Positions 9,987-18,856 of a DNA stretch of 64,000 nucleotides are shown here, piece by piece. The stretch comes from Verrucomicrobiia bacterium (GTDB taxonomy: Bacteria; Verrucomicrobiota; Verrucomicrobiia; Verrucomicrobiales; DEV007). The position numbers and the translations under genes are program-made. Positions within the stretch are counted from its first letter, which is position 1. Each line of letters begins with the position of its first letter. The DNA is taken from assembly GCA_030427505.1 (NCBI GenBank), contig JAUICH010000003.1, forward strand, positions 264,841-328,840, in the 5' to 3' direction. The notes beneath the pieces are model-generated. The model saw only the letters and a list, made by a program, of their open reading frames with translations, ran no database searches and was not told the DNA's origin.

Positions 9987-10478
9987 ATGAGAATCTACCT
10001 TGCAGACATCCCCGAAGAGGGATTGGAGCTAAAGGGTACCCTGGACCGGAAGATCTTCGACCTGGACCCGAATGACGAGGCCCAGCCCGCGGGAGACATC
10101 CGCTACGACTTGGTGGCCCGGGTCAGCGGCGATCTTCTGACGCTGGAGGGCCAGTTGAGCAGCCCCTTTGAGCTTCGCTGCGTGAATTGCCTGGAGAGAT
10201 TTCCCTACACAGTAGAGATCGATCCGTACCTTGCGGCTATCGAAATTGAAGGTTCCTCAAGCATCGACTTGACGGATCAACTTCGGGAAGATATTCTTCT
10301 CGACCTTCCGAGCTACCCGCGTTGCGAGGAGGGTGACGAACCCGAGAGGATCTGCCAGTTGAGCGGGCCCCTTAGTTTCGAAAGTGCCTCGGCTACCCCG
10401 CCGTCAGGAAAAGAAGCGGACTCCCGCAACCCCTGGCAAGCACTCGACAAACTGGACTCTCCGGAAGAGTCGGCATGA
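9987..10478 (+). CDS. yceD: YceD-family (DUF177) protein
   Basis: YceD/DUF177 proteins are encoded next to rpmF in most bacteria and are linked to 23S rRNA accumulation or ribosome assembly. This 163-residue copy has the central [19 protein letters not shown] block with the conserved Cys-x-x-Cys pair, followed by the acidic [21 protein letters not shown] segment that characterises the family. It ends 43 bp before rpmF, the usual arrangement. The C-terminal 40 residues are Ser/Pro-rich and probably disordered. The name is assigned on family and context, not on tested function. Confidence 0.88.
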   Translation: MRIYLADIPEEGLELKGTLDRKIFDLDPNDEAQPAGDIRYDLVARVSGDLLTLEGQLSSPFELRCVNCLERFPYTVEIDPYLAAIEIEGSSSIDLTDQLREDILLDLPSYPRCEEGDEPERICQLSGPLSFESASATPPSGKEADSRNPWQALDKLDSPEESA

Positions 10479-10521
10479 AAAGCCGTTTAACCCGGGCGAC
10501 TCAAACAAATCTTTACGAACC

Positions 10522-10704
10522 ATGGCTGTACCAAAACGCAGAACTTCCAAGATGAAGAAGCGGTTGCGCCGCGCCTCCAAGCGCTGGTCCGCGCCGAAGC
10601 TCAAGACGTGTCCGGAGTGCGGAAGCGCCGTGCCGTCCCATATCGCGTGCCCTTCCTGCGGTTACTATCGCGACCGCCAGGTGCTCAGCGTGGACACCTT
10701 TTAG
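10522..10704 (+). CDS. rpmF: 50S ribosomal protein L32
   Basis: Large-subunit ribosomal protein of 60 residues beginning [18 protein letters not shown], the standard bL32 N-terminus. It contains a zinc ribbon formed by CPEC at residues 30-33 and CPSC at 43-46, so this is the zinc-containing form. An upstream start in the same frame exists, but ATG 10522 matches the invariant MAVPKR beginning. It follows yceD and is closed by a strong terminator 36 bp downstream of the stop, which separates it from plsX. Confidence 0.97.
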   Translation: MAVPKRRTSKMKKRLRRASKRWSAPKLKTCPECGSAVPSHIACPSCGYYRDRQVLSVDTF

Positions 10705-10740
10705 GCAGCCGGTTTTCCCGGCTTGACTTTCGATTGAGCG

Positions 10741-10774
10741 AGCCACCCGATTGCGGGTGGCTTTCGTTCTTTTT
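10741..10774 (+). terminator. Rho-independent terminator after rpmF
   Basis: Perfect 8-bp stem AGCCACCC (10741-10748) with GGGTGGCT (10755-10762), a 6-nt loop, and a T-rich tail TTCGTTCTTTTT. It ends the yceD-rpmF transcript ahead of plsX. Confidence 0.85.
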
Positions 10775-10863
10775 GGGCGCCATAGCCCTTGAAGTTGCGG
10801 TGCGCCTCTCTAGTGTAAGGCGCTTCAAATCCGTAAAGCACCCAGACCCAAAAGACACCCATC

Positions 10864-11868
10864 GTGAAGATCGCCGTTGATGCCATGGGGGGCGACCACG
10901 CTCCCGAAAGCGTGGTTGGAGGAGCCAAGGCGGCCCTCGAAGAATACGATTTCATCGAGCAACTCATTCTGGTCGGAGACGAGGCCAAGATTAAAGCCGA
11001 GGTAGACCGGCAGGAACTGAAGGGCCGGAGATTTTCCATCCTGCATGCCTCCGAAGTGGTGGACATGCACGAGTCGCCGGTGGAAGCGATCCGGCGGAAA
11101 AAGGACTCGTCCATCAGCGTGTCCGTGGATCTGGTAAAAAAAGGCGAATGCGACGCAGTGGTCAGCGCTGGAAACACCGGCGCCGCGGTGGCCGCCGCGA
11201 CCATTAAGCTGCGCACCCTTCCGGGCGTGGAACGCGCCGGAATCGCCTCCCCCCTGCCCAACGAGTACGGGCCCTGCAACATCATGGACGCGGGGGCCAA
11301 TGTGGATGCCCGCCCCCGCCACCTGCTGCAGTACGCCATCATGGGCAGCGTTTATGCCCGCCATGTGCAAGGAAAGCGGAACCCCATCGTCGGCCTGATG
11401 AGTGTGGGTGAAGAGGACAGCAAAGGAAACGAATTTACCAAGGAAGTCTTCGACCTCCTGAAAGACACGCCGCTTAACTTCAAGGGTAACGTGGAAGGGC
11501 ACGACCTGTTTGAAACTCCGCTGGACGTGGTGGTGTGCGACGGTTTCGTGGGTAACGTCGTGCTGAAGAGTTGTGAGGCGACGGCCAAGGTCATGTTCAA
11601 GTGGCTGAAGCACGAAATCAAAACCTCTCCCTTCCGTCAATTGGGCGCCCTGATCGCAAAAGGAGCTTTCAAAGCCACGCTGGAACGGGGTAACTATGAG
11701 GCTTATGGTGGAAGCCCCCTGTTGGGAGTGAACGGAATTGTCATTATCGCTCACGGAGCCAGTACTCCGCGCGCCATGAAAAACGCCATCCGTGTCGCCG
11801 CCGAGTCCGTGCGGCACGAGGTGAATCCACATATCCAGGAAGAGATCGAAAAATTCGGCCGTATCTAA
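10864..11868 (+). CDS. plsX: phosphate acyltransferase PlsX
   Basis: Makes acyl-phosphate from acyl-ACP, the first step of phospholipid synthesis through PlsY. The protein starts with the family signature KIAVDAMGGDHAP and contains SAGNTGA, ANVDARPRHLLQYAIMG, GLMSVGEEDSKGNE and the C-terminal YGGSPLLGVNGIVIIAHG. The length of 334 residues is typical. Translation starts at GTG 10864, directly ahead of the conserved KIAVDAMGG; no other start fits. The stop TAA shares its last base with the ATG of fabH, so translation is probably coupled. The terminator after rpmF suggests that plsX-fabH has its own promoter in 10775-10863. Confidence 0.96.
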   Translation: MKIAVDAMGGDHAPESVVGGAKAALEEYDFIEQLILVGDEAKIKAEVDRQELKGRRFSILHASEVVDMHESPVEAIRRKKDSSISVSVDLVKKGECDAVVSAGNTGAAVAAATIKLRTLPGVERAGIASPLPNEYGPCNIMDAGANVDARPRHLLQYAIMGSVYARHVQGKRNPIVGLMSVGEEDSKGNEFTKEVFDLLKDTPLNFKGNVEGHDLFETPLDVVVCDGFVGNVVLKSCEATAKVMFKWLKHEIKTSPFRQLGALIAKGAFKATLERGNYEAYGGSPLLGVNGIVIIAHGASTPRAMKNAIRVAAESVRHEVNPHIQEEIEKFGRI

Positions 11869-12875
11869 TGAGCGAACAAGCCATCGTCACTGGCAGACCC
11901 GTGTCCATCTCCGGCACGGGCAGTTATCTGCCCGAAAAGGTCCTCACCAACCATGATCTCGAAAAGCTGGTGGAGACTTCGGACGACTGGATCACGACGC
12001 GGACCGGCATCAAGGAACGGCGCATCGCCGCCGAAGGAGAGTGCACCAGCGACATGGCCACCAAGGCCGCCCTGCGTGCCCTGGAACAGGCCGGTATCGA
12101 GGGGGCTGACTTGAATCTCATCATCGTCGCCACCATCACGCCAGACACTCTGACTCCCGCCACGGCCTGCTACGTGCAGCGAAAGCTAGGAGCCATGAAA
12201 GCGGTGGCCTTTGACGTTTCCGCCGCCTGCTCGGGTTTTCTGTATGCGATGGAGATCGCCCATAGCTGCATCGCCACCGGCGCCTTCGACAACGCGCTGA
12301 TCATCGGAGCGGAGAAACTGAGCGCTTTCATTAATTGGCAGGACCGGAATACCTGCGTCCTTTTCGGAGATGGCTCGGGAGCCGCTGTCATGCGGGCTTC
12401 CCCCAATGGTCACCGGCGGGTTCTCGCCTCCCACCTGGGAACGGACGGAGAGCAGACGGAGTTGCTCAACATCCCGGGAGGTGGCGCGGCCTGCCCCATC
12501 ACTCTGGATAATGTGGAGCGGCGGCTTGCCACCTTGGCCATGCAGGGGCGAGAAGTGTTCAAGCACGCCGTTACCGCCATGCGCCAGGCGGCGGAATTGG
12601 CCATCGCGAAAGCCGGCCTAACCATCGCCGACATCAACCTGGTCATCCCACACCAGGCAAATCTGCGCATCATCCAAGCCATCTCCGAGCGCCTGGGTGT
12701 CACCGAAGATCAGGTCTTCGTCAATCTTCACCGGTATGGGAACACCTCCGCCGCCGCGGTCGCCATTGCCCTGGACGAAGCCAACCGCTCGGGCGCCATC
12801 AAGGAAAACGACCGAGTACTCCTGATCGCTTTTGGAGCCGGGCTGACGTGGGCCAGCGCGGTGATCGAGTGGTAG
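11868..12875 (+). CDS. fabH: beta-ketoacyl-ACP synthase III
   Basis: Condenses acetyl-CoA (or another short acyl-CoA) with malonyl-ACP to start type II fatty acid synthesis. The thiolase-fold protein of 335 residues has the complete catalytic triad: C121 in DVSAACSGFLYAM, H262 in IPHQANLRI, and N292 in YGNTSAAA. The N-terminal SISGTGSYLPEKVLTN and the TSDDWITTRTGIKER block are diagnostic. Its start codon overlaps the plsX stop by one base. A hairpin follows directly after the stop. Confidence 0.97.
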   Translation: MSEQAIVTGRPVSISGTGSYLPEKVLTNHDLEKLVETSDDWITTRTGIKERRIAAEGECTSDMATKAALRALEQAGIEGADLNLIIVATITPDTLTPATACYVQRKLGAMKAVAFDVSAACSGFLYAMEIAHSCIATGAFDNALIIGAEKLSAFINWQDRNTCVLFGDGSGAAVMRASPNGHRRVLASHLGTDGEQTELLNIPGGGAACPITLDNVERRLATLAMQGREVFKHAVTAMRQAAELAIAKAGLTIADINLVIPHQANLRIIQAISERLGVTEDQVFVNLHRYGNTSAAAVAIALDEANRSGAIKENDRVLLIAFGAGLTWASAVIEW

Positions 12876-12878
12876 GTT

Positions 12879-12895
12879 TTTCCCTAACAGGGAAA
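12879..12895. other. hairpin after fabH
   Basis: TTTCCCT and AGGGAAA form a perfect 7-bp stem around a 3-nt loop, 3 bp after the fabH stop. There is no T-run, so it is at best a weak terminator or an RNA 3'-end stabiliser. Confidence 0.4.
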
Positions 12896-12968
12896 CCACA
12901 ACGCCAGCACTCCTTTGCCATGCGCCTGCTTCAAGCGAGGCTCATGTATTTATCTTATTTTTCCCGTT

Positions 12969-13763
12969 ATGTTGATCGATACTCACGCCCACCTGGCCAG
13001 CCAGCAGCTGCGCAATGAAACAGCCGATGTGGTTGCCCGGGCCACCGCCGCTGGAGTGGAACGGATCGTTTCCATCGGAACCGATCTGGTGGATAGCGCG
13101 CTGAATATTCAGTTGGCGGAACAACACGAACCGGTCTTGGCCGCGGTGGGCATCCACCCTACCTCGGTACATGAGATCGAGGATGAAGACTGGCTGGACC
13201 AGTTGCGGAAGTGGTGCGCCCACCCCAAGGTGGTCGCCTTGGGCGAGATGGGTTTGGACTTCTATCACCCGCCCCAGGATGGCGGCAGCCAGGAAGCCTG
13301 GGCCGCCTTGCAGGAACGTTTCTTCCGCGCCCAGCTGGACCTGGCAGAAGAGCTAAGCATGCCGGTTGTCATTCACCAACGGAACAGTTGGGAAGACGTC
13401 TGGCGCGTCATGAAAGACTACTCCGGAAAGCTAAGAGCTGTCTTCCACTGCTTCACGGGAGACTACGAACAAGCCATGGAAATCATCAACGCCGGTCACC
13501 TCGTTTCGTTTACTGGCATCGTCACCTTCAAGAGCGCCAAAGAGATGCAGGACACGGCGGCGCGAGTGCCGGATGGTTCCTTCATGGTGGAGACAGATTG
13601 CCCTTACCTGGCACCGGTCCCCTACCGGGGCAAACGTTGTGAACCCGCTTACGTCGCTGACACAGCGGCGTTTATCGCCGGGTTGCGAGGTGTTTCGAAA
13701 GAAGATCTGGCGCTTGGCACGGGGCGTGCTGCGACGCACTTCTTTGAATTGCGAAAAGATTAA
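12969..13763 (+). CDS. tatD: TatD-family metal-dependent hydrolase
   Basis: Predicted 3'-5' DNase/metallohydrolase of the amidohydrolase superfamily. Metal-binding features appear in order: THAHL at the N-terminus, LGEMGLDFYHP, VIHQRNSWED, FHCFTGDYEQA, and the C-terminal MVETDCPYLAPVPYRGKRCEPAYV. I chose ATG 12969, which begins MLIDTHAHL exactly as in the family; an upstream ATG at 12915 would add 18 residues rich in Cys and hydrophobics without homology. The length is 264 residues. Stands on the same strand as fabH but 93 bp away. Confidence 0.93.
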   Translation: MLIDTHAHLASQQLRNETADVVARATAAGVERIVSIGTDLVDSALNIQLAEQHEPVLAAVGIHPTSVHEIEDEDWLDQLRKWCAHPKVVALGEMGLDFYHPPQDGGSQEAWAALQERFFRAQLDLAEELSMPVVIHQRNSWEDVWRVMKDYSGKLRAVFHCFTGDYEQAMEIINAGHLVSFTGIVTFKSAKEMQDTAARVPDGSFMVETDCPYLAPVPYRGKRCEPAYVADTAAFIAGLRGVSKEDLALGTGRAATHFFELRKD

Positions 13764-13830
13764 GTTAATTGGTTGCGATTCTCCATCCAACCTCTTAGAT
13801 TCTCCCAACGTACCTAATCTATCCAACGCA

Positions 13831-14028
13831 ATGTTTTCCGTTCGAGACAGCCTTGTCCGGGAAAAGCGTCTGGGACCAAAGATATTCGTCACCAATTCGG
13901 GCAGCAAGCGTAACGCGCGTACCGTCACCGAAGAGGGAGCTTTATTCCTGGCCCACCGCCTTCACTCCTCCGAGAAACCGAAAAGCTTCTGGCGCCAAAT
14001 CTTTGGCGGCCGGTCTACTGGGCTGTAG
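13831..14028 (+). CDS. small hypothetical protein
   Basis: An open frame of 65 codons from ATG 13831 to TAG 14026-14028, rich in Arg, Lys and Ser (it begins MFSVRDSLVREKRLG and ends IFGGRSTGL). It fills a 300-bp space between tatD and the symporter gene, and a hairpin with a pyrimidine-rich tail follows 11 bp after its stop, which suggests a transcript ends here. No Shine-Dalgarno sequence and no recognisable family. It could instead be a non-coding RNA or a gene remnant. Confidence 0.4.
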   Translation: MFSVRDSLVREKRLGPKIFVTNSGSKRNARTVTEEGALFLAHRLHSSEKPKSFWRQIFGGRSTGL

Positions 14029-14039
14029 TCCAGTCCGAT

Positions 14040-14067
14040 CCGGCGTCATTCGCCGGAGGTTCTTCTT
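14040..14067 (+). terminator. hairpin terminator downstream of the small gene
   Basis: CCGGCG (14040-14045) pairs with CGCCGG (14051-14056) over a 5-nt loop, followed by AGGTTCTTCTT. It reads as a rightward terminator that protects the convergent symporter gene. Confidence 0.55.
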
Positions 14068-15388
14068 AGGGATTGGCGAGAACACCCTTCTCGCCTTCGG
14101 ATTTCGCAATCACCACGGCTCCGCAAGAGTCGCTGAAGATATTCACCGCGGTTCTGGACATGTCCAGAAGCCGGTCCACGGTCAGTACGACCGCCATGGC
14201 CGCGTCCGGGTTCAGGCCCGGGATCTTGGCGGCGTTCAGAATGATGAGAATGGCCACCAGACTGGCCTGAGGTACGCCCGCCACGCCGATGCTGGTCCAG
14301 AGCGCCAGCAGCACGACGGCGAACTGTTCCGTCAGCGTCATGTCATAGCCCATGACCTGGGCCAGGAAGATGACCACCACGCATTCATAGAGAGCAGTGC
14401 CGTCCATGTTTACCGTGGCGCCTAACGGAAGCACGAAACTGGTCACCTTCTTAGAAACCCCGGCATTGTCCCGGACACAGCGCATGGTCACGGGCAGTGT
14501 GGCGGAAGAGGAAGAGGTCGAAAAAGCCGTCAGAAGCGCTTCTTTCATCGCGCTATAGTGACGGCGCGGATCCACCCTCGCGAAGGCCATCAGCAGGATC
14601 GGCATCACGACAAACAGGTGCAGACCCAGGGCTAACAAAACCACCAGGAAGTACTTCCAAAGCGCGCCCAGGAAACCGATGCCGACGTCCACAATGACCG
14701 GTAAGATGAGGAAAAAGACGCCAATCGGCGCGAACATCATGATGCCCCGCGTAATGGCGACCATGAGGTCGTTCAGGGCCTGAAAGAAGTGCCGCATGAC
14801 GTCTCCGCTTTCTCCCGGCATTCGAGTCAGCGCGGCGCCAAATACGATGGAGAAAAAGATCAGGCCCAGCATCTGACCATCAGAGGCGGCCTTGATGATG
14901 TTCGGCGGCACCAGATCGCGCAAAATTTCCACGAGCCCCCTGGCCCCGGCTTCGGCCCTCTCTTTGGCGCCGGCGATCTTTTCGTCCGGGCTGGCCGCCA
15001 TTTCGTCTGCCTTGCGGTCGATCATCTCCCGCACCAGGGGACTGGGTTCCCCCCCTACCTCACCGGGCCGGAAGACGTTTACCACCATGAGACCGACGCA
15101 GATGGCCACGAAACTGGTAAACATGTAATACAGCAGGGTCTTCAGCCCCATCCGGCCAAAGCCCTCCACCCCGCCCAGACTGGCGATTCCCGAGACCACC
15201 GCGGAAACGATCAGGGGCACAATCACCATCTTCAGCAGGCGGAGGAAGATATCTCCTAAAAACTCGGAAATGCCGACAAACCCGGAAACCACCGCCGTGT
15301 CGCGGAGACTGTCCATTCCCAAGAGGAGGCCTAGCAGGGCGGCGGCGGCCAGAGCGATAACGATCTGCCAGTGTTCTTTGATCTTCAT
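14066..15388 (-). CDS. dicarboxylate/amino acid:cation symporter (SDF/GltP family)
   Basis: Sodium- or proton-coupled uptake of C4-dicarboxylates or acidic amino acids (SLC1/DAACS family). The 440-residue product is strongly hydrophobic with the family hallmarks: a serine-rich hairpin (STSSSSATLPVTMRC), LPLGATVNMDGTALYE, and the C-terminal GLNPDAAMAVVLTVDRLLDMSRTAVNI. The long extracytoplasmic insertion of about residues 105-160 is rich in Glu, Lys and Ala. I chose ATG 15388 (MKIKEHWQIVIAL), 16 codons inside the longest frame, because the preceding residues are Pro/His-rich and unlike the family. Substrate cannot be decided from sequence. Confidence 0.9.
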   Translation of the reverse strand: MKIKEHWQIVIALAAAALLGLLLGMDSLRDTAVVSGFVGISEFLGDIFLRLLKMVIVPLIVSAVVSGIASLGGVEGFGRMGLKTLLYYMFTSFVAICVGLMVVNVFRPGEVGGEPSPLVREMIDRKADEMAASPDEKIAGAKERAEAGARGLVEILRDLVPPNIIKAASDGQMLGLIFFSIVFGAALTRMPGESGDVMRHFFQALNDLMVAITRGIMMFAPIGVFFLILPVIVDVGIGFLGALWKYFLVVLLALGLHLFVVMPILLMAFARVDPRRHYSAMKEALLTAFSTSSSSATLPVTMRCVRDNAGVSKKVTSFVLPLGATVNMDGTALYECVVVIFLAQVMGYDMTLTEQFAVVLLALWTSIGVAGVPQASLVAILIILNAAKIPGLNPDAAMAVVLTVDRLLDMSRTAVNIFSDSCGAVVIAKSEGEKGVLANP

Positions 15389-15541
15389 AGGAGGAAAGCA
15401 GGTTCCCGGCCTGTGGTGAAGCGCCGGTGGCGCCACGCTAAAGGATGGGCTGTCGAGCGGTCAACCCATGATTGAAACGAACTGAGTGCCCTGTTTCCCA
15501 CGGTTGCGGCCTTCCCCTGACGCGTACATGATAGGGACCCC

Positions 15542-16909
15542 ATGTCAGAAACCCAGGTTCGCGTACGTTTTGCCCCCTCACCCACCGGCATGCTCCACAT
15601 TGGTGGCGCGCGCACGGCTCTGTATAACTGGCTCTACGCCCGGCACATGGGCGGAACCTTCGTCCTCCGGGTGGAGGACACGGACGAGGCCCGTAACACG
15701 CCGGAAGCCCGCGAAGCCATCTTCTCCGGCTTGCGCTGGCTGGGCCTGGACTGGGATGAGGGGCCTGACAAGGGCGGAGACTTCGGTCCCTACTTTCAGA
15801 GCGAGCGAAAGGACATCTACGCCCAATACCTGAAGAAGCTGGAGGACGCCGGCCTGGCCTACGAAGACGAAGGCGCGGTGCGCTTCCGGGTGCCGGACAA
15901 ACCCATCACGGTGGATGACGTGGTTTGCGGCTCGCAGACGGTGAACCTGGCCGAGCAGGGCTCGCGTAAGTGGGACCCGGAGCAAAAGAAAGAAGTGGAG
16001 GCCAATCCCGACCTGGTCATCCGCCGGCCGGACGGCACCTACATCTTCCACTTCGCCAACGTGGTGGATGATCTGACCATGGGCATCACCCACGTGATCC
16101 GGGGAGAAGACCACCTGTCCAACACGCCAAAGCACATGGCGCTGTTCGAAGCCTTCGGCGCCACGCCACCACGCTTTGTCCACATTCCGCTCAACCTGAA
16201 CGCGGACGGCTCCAAGATGAGCAAACGCGACCAGGGCGCCGCGGTTGCGGAATACATGAATGGCGGTTTCCTGCCGCAAGCGGTGTGCAACTACATCGCC
16301 CTGCTGGGTTGGTCTTCCAAGGACGACCAGGAAATCTTCACCATGGCGGAGTTGAAGGAGCGCTTCACGCTGGAGGGAGTCAACCGCTCCAACTCGCGCT
16401 TCGACTTTTCGAAATGTGTCTGGATGAACGCCGAGCACCTGCGCCGCCTGACCCCGGGCGGATTCGCGGAACTGGCGATTCCCTATGTGGAAAAGGCCGG
16501 GATCCAGGCGGAAAGTGAGGAACGCCTTCACGACGCTCTGGCTCTGGTCCAGGAGCGGACGCAACTCCTGACCGAAGTGCCGGAAAAGATCGGCTATATC
16601 TTTTCGGACGACTATCCCAAGGATGAAGCCGCGCTGAGTAAAGCCGCGGGCCGGGACGGCGTAAAAGAAGCCGTCACCGCGATGCGCGACTTCCTGGCGA
16701 AGCTGGAAGACGCCTGGACGGGCGAGGCCATCCACGATGCCATTTTCGAAGCCGCGTCCTCCCTGGGACTGAAGCCCGGCGCGCTGATGTTCCCCTGCCG
16801 GGCCGCCACGACCGGTCAGGCCAGCGGAGCGGAACTCATGCCCGTCCTGGAACTGATGGGGCAAAAGCGGGTACTACAACGGCTCGACGCCTTCCTCGCA
16901 ACGCTCTAA
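15542..16909 (+). CDS. gltX: glutamate--tRNA ligase
   Basis: Class I aminoacyl-tRNA synthetase charging tRNA-Glu. The HIGH-type motif is PSPTGMLHIGGARTALYNW (residues 13-31) and the KMSKS-type motif is DGSKMSKRDQGAAV. VEDTD, VIRGEDHLSNTPKH and the C-terminal anticodon-binding helical domain are present. The enzyme is compact at 455 residues: where E. coli-type enzymes carry the Cys-rich YCYC...C zinc segment, the sequence goes directly from AGLAYEDEGAVRFRVPD, so no zinc site is visible. Whether it also charges tRNA-Gln cannot be told here. aroE follows after 12 bp. Confidence 0.95.
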   Translation: MSETQVRVRFAPSPTGMLHIGGARTALYNWLYARHMGGTFVLRVEDTDEARNTPEAREAIFSGLRWLGLDWDEGPDKGGDFGPYFQSERKDIYAQYLKKLEDAGLAYEDEGAVRFRVPDKPITVDDVVCGSQTVNLAEQGSRKWDPEQKKEVEANPDLVIRRPDGTYIFHFANVVDDLTMGITHVIRGEDHLSNTPKHMALFEAFGATPPRFVHIPLNLNADGSKMSKRDQGAAVAEYMNGGFLPQAVCNYIALLGWSSKDDQEIFTMAELKERFTLEGVNRSNSRFDFSKCVWMNAEHLRRLTPGGFAELAIPYVEKAGIQAESEERLHDALALVQERTQLLTEVPEKIGYIFSDDYPKDEAALSKAAGRDGVKEAVTAMRDFLAKLEDAWTGEAIHDAIFEAASSLGLKPGALMFPCRAATTGQASGAELMPVLELMGQKRVLQRLDAFLATL

Positions 16910-16921
16910 GCTGCCCGGACC

Positions 16922-17866
16922 ATGGAAGAGAAGGCCGTCTATACCTTCGACGATCTGAAGAATTGGGGCGAGGCCGCCAAGGGCCTGAATCCCCCTGCCC
17001 GCCTGTCGGTCTTTGGGGACCCGGTGGCGCATTCGCTGTCGCCCCAGATGCACAACCCCGCGCTGACGGCGGCGGGGATCGAGTCACAGTATGTGCGTCT
17101 CCATATTCAACCGGAAGAACTGAAGGACGCCCTCCGCGAACTGCCGAAGCAGGGCTTCATCGGGACCAACGTGACCATTCCACACAAAGCCGCCGTGGCG
17201 GAAGCGGTGGATGAAGTCGATGACCTCGCAAAGAAGATCGGCGCCGTGAATACCGTCCTGGTGGAGGGCGAACGTTTGATCGGCTTCAGCAGCGACGGCC
17301 CCGGCTTCCAGCGCGCGGTACGGGAAGAGTTCTCCGTGGACCTGCGCGACCTGCGGATCATGATTCTGGGCGCGGGTGGTGGCGCGGGCCGGGCCGTGGC
17401 GGTACAGTGCGCCGTGGAGGAATGCGAGCGGCTCGTCCTGGTCAACCGCACGGCGGAAAAGGCCCAGGAACTGGCGGATGAACTAAGCCCCTATTTCTCT
17501 GACGAACGCGTCTCCGGACCGGTGGACCGGTTGCAGGCCGTTCCCTGGGATATGGCAGCGCTCGAAGAGCAGATGGATCACATCGATCTGATCGTGAACG
17601 GCACTTCTCTGGGCATGAAGCGCTCCGATCCGCCGCTGCTCCCCCACCGGTTTTTTCAGCCGCATCACCTCATTTACGACATGGTGTACAGCCCGCCACA
17701 TACCCGGCTGATGTCTGACGCCGTTTCAGCGGGAGCCCGCGCCGCCAACGGCCTGTCCATGCTGCTTCACCAGGGCGCCATCAGTTTCGAGATCTGGTTT
17801 AACCAGGATGCTCCGTTGGCCGAAATGCGAAGAGGTCTGGAAGAGGCCCTTCAGAAAAAGAGCTAA
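16922..17866 (+). CDS. aroE: shikimate dehydrogenase
   Basis: Reduces 3-dehydroshikimate with NADPH in aromatic amino acid synthesis. The substrate-binding part has FGDPVAHSLSPQMHNPAL and the catalytic Lys in NVTIPHKAAVAEAVDE; the Rossmann part has ILGAGGGAGRAVAVQ followed by LVNRTAEKA, an NRT motif consistent with NADP preference. NGTSLGM and the C-terminal NGLSMLLHQGAISFEIW complete the family pattern. The 314-residue product has about 20 extra N-terminal residues compared with E. coli AroE. It follows gltX by 12 bp and converges on ribF. Confidence 0.94.
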   Translation: MEEKAVYTFDDLKNWGEAAKGLNPPARLSVFGDPVAHSLSPQMHNPALTAAGIESQYVRLHIQPEELKDALRELPKQGFIGTNVTIPHKAAVAEAVDEVDDLAKKIGAVNTVLVEGERLIGFSSDGPGFQRAVREEFSVDLRDLRIMILGAGGGAGRAVAVQCAVEECERLVLVNRTAEKAQELADELSPYFSDERVSGPVDRLQAVPWDMAALEEQMDHIDLIVNGTSLGMKRSDPPLLPHRFFQPHHLIYDMVYSPPHTRLMSDAVSAGARAANGLSMLLHQGAISFEIWFNQDAPLAEMRRGLEEALQKKS

Positions 17867-17884
17867 AGGGCAAACTTATCGGAT

Positions 17885-18829
17885 TCAGTAACCTGAGCGA
17901 TTGTCCATGGCCGCCGCGACGTCCTTTTCGATCTGCGCTTTCAGTTCCTCCACGCCACCAAATTTCCGCTCTTCGCGGAGGAAACGGTCGAAGGTAATTT
18001 CCAAATCCTGACCGTAGAGGTCTTCTTTGAAGTCAAAGAGGTGCACTTCCAAAAGGCGTTTGACGTCTCCGCCTTCGACCGTGGGGCGAACACCCAGGTT
18101 ACCCACGCCCTTGATCTTTTTCCCATTCCATTCGGCGGAAACGGCATAGACGCCGGAGGGCGGGAGTTGTTCGTTGTGGACGGTCAAATTTGCAGTCGGA
18201 AACCCGATCTGACGGCCCAGCTTCCTCCCTTCAATCACGGTTCCCAGAACGGTGTAGTCCCGGCCGAGCAGCTTTCTGGCGGTCTCGAAATTCCCCTCTT
18301 GGATGGCGGCACGCAGGGCCGTGCTGCTGACCACCTCTCCATCCACTGACACGGTCGGCACGCCGCGCACCTGGAAGCCATGCTCCGCGCCCATCTTTTC
18401 CAAGAGAGCCACGTTTCCGCTCCGCTGGTGACCGAAAGCCCAGGTCTCTCCCACGCAGATGGTCTTCAGGCCGTGCTCGCAAACGGCCAGGAGATCCGCC
18501 ACAAACAGCTCGCCTGTTTTTCGCGAAAAGTTCTCATCAAACTGAATGGCCAGCATGCGCGTCACGCCAAAGGCGGACAGCAGCTTTACCTTATGCCGGG
18601 TGGAGGTCAGCAGGCGCGGCGCCTTTTCCGGCGCCAGCACGGATACAGGATGAGGATCAAAGGTAACCACCACGGTTTCGCCCCCACCCTTGCGGGCGGC
18701 TTCCAGCGCACAGCGCACCACGGCCTGATGCCCCAGGTGCAGCCCATCGAACACGCCGATGGCAAGGTGGGCCGGTCCGGGCAGTTTCTGCAGTTCGCGG
18801 ATGTCCCGGTATAGTTCCATCGACTGCAT
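17885..18829 (-). CDS. ribF: bifunctional riboflavin kinase/FAD synthetase
   Basis: Converts riboflavin to FMN and then FAD. The N-terminal adenylyltransferase half has IGVFDGLHLGHQAVV and VVTFDPHPVSVLAP; the flavokinase half has LGTVIEGRKLGRQIGFPTANL, the PTAN motif, and GVGNLGVRPTV. The length of 314 residues is standard. It is the last gene of the leftward nusA-infB-rbfA-nrnA-truB-ribF cluster, with 27 bp between truB and its start; the truB-ribF pairing is widespread. Confidence 0.96.
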   Translation of the reverse strand: MQSMELYRDIRELQKLPGPAHLAIGVFDGLHLGHQAVVRCALEAARKGGGETVVVTFDPHPVSVLAPEKAPRLLTSTRHKVKLLSAFGVTRMLAIQFDENFSRKTGELFVADLLAVCEHGLKTICVGETWAFGHQRSGNVALLEKMGAEHGFQVRGVPTVSVDGEVVSSTALRAAIQEGNFETARKLLGRDYTVLGTVIEGRKLGRQIGFPTANLTVHNEQLPPSGVYAVSAEWNGKKIKGVGNLGVRPTVEGGDVKRLLEVHLFDFKEDLYGQDLEITFDRFLREERKFGGVEELKAQIEKDVAAAMDNRSGY

Positions 18830-18856
18830 GTTGCTGGGGCTATTGTTGCGGCCCGC

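Noticed and set aside
13853..14425. A long plus-strand frame over the end of the symporter gene
   Set aside because: It is the antisense of a well-supported transporter.
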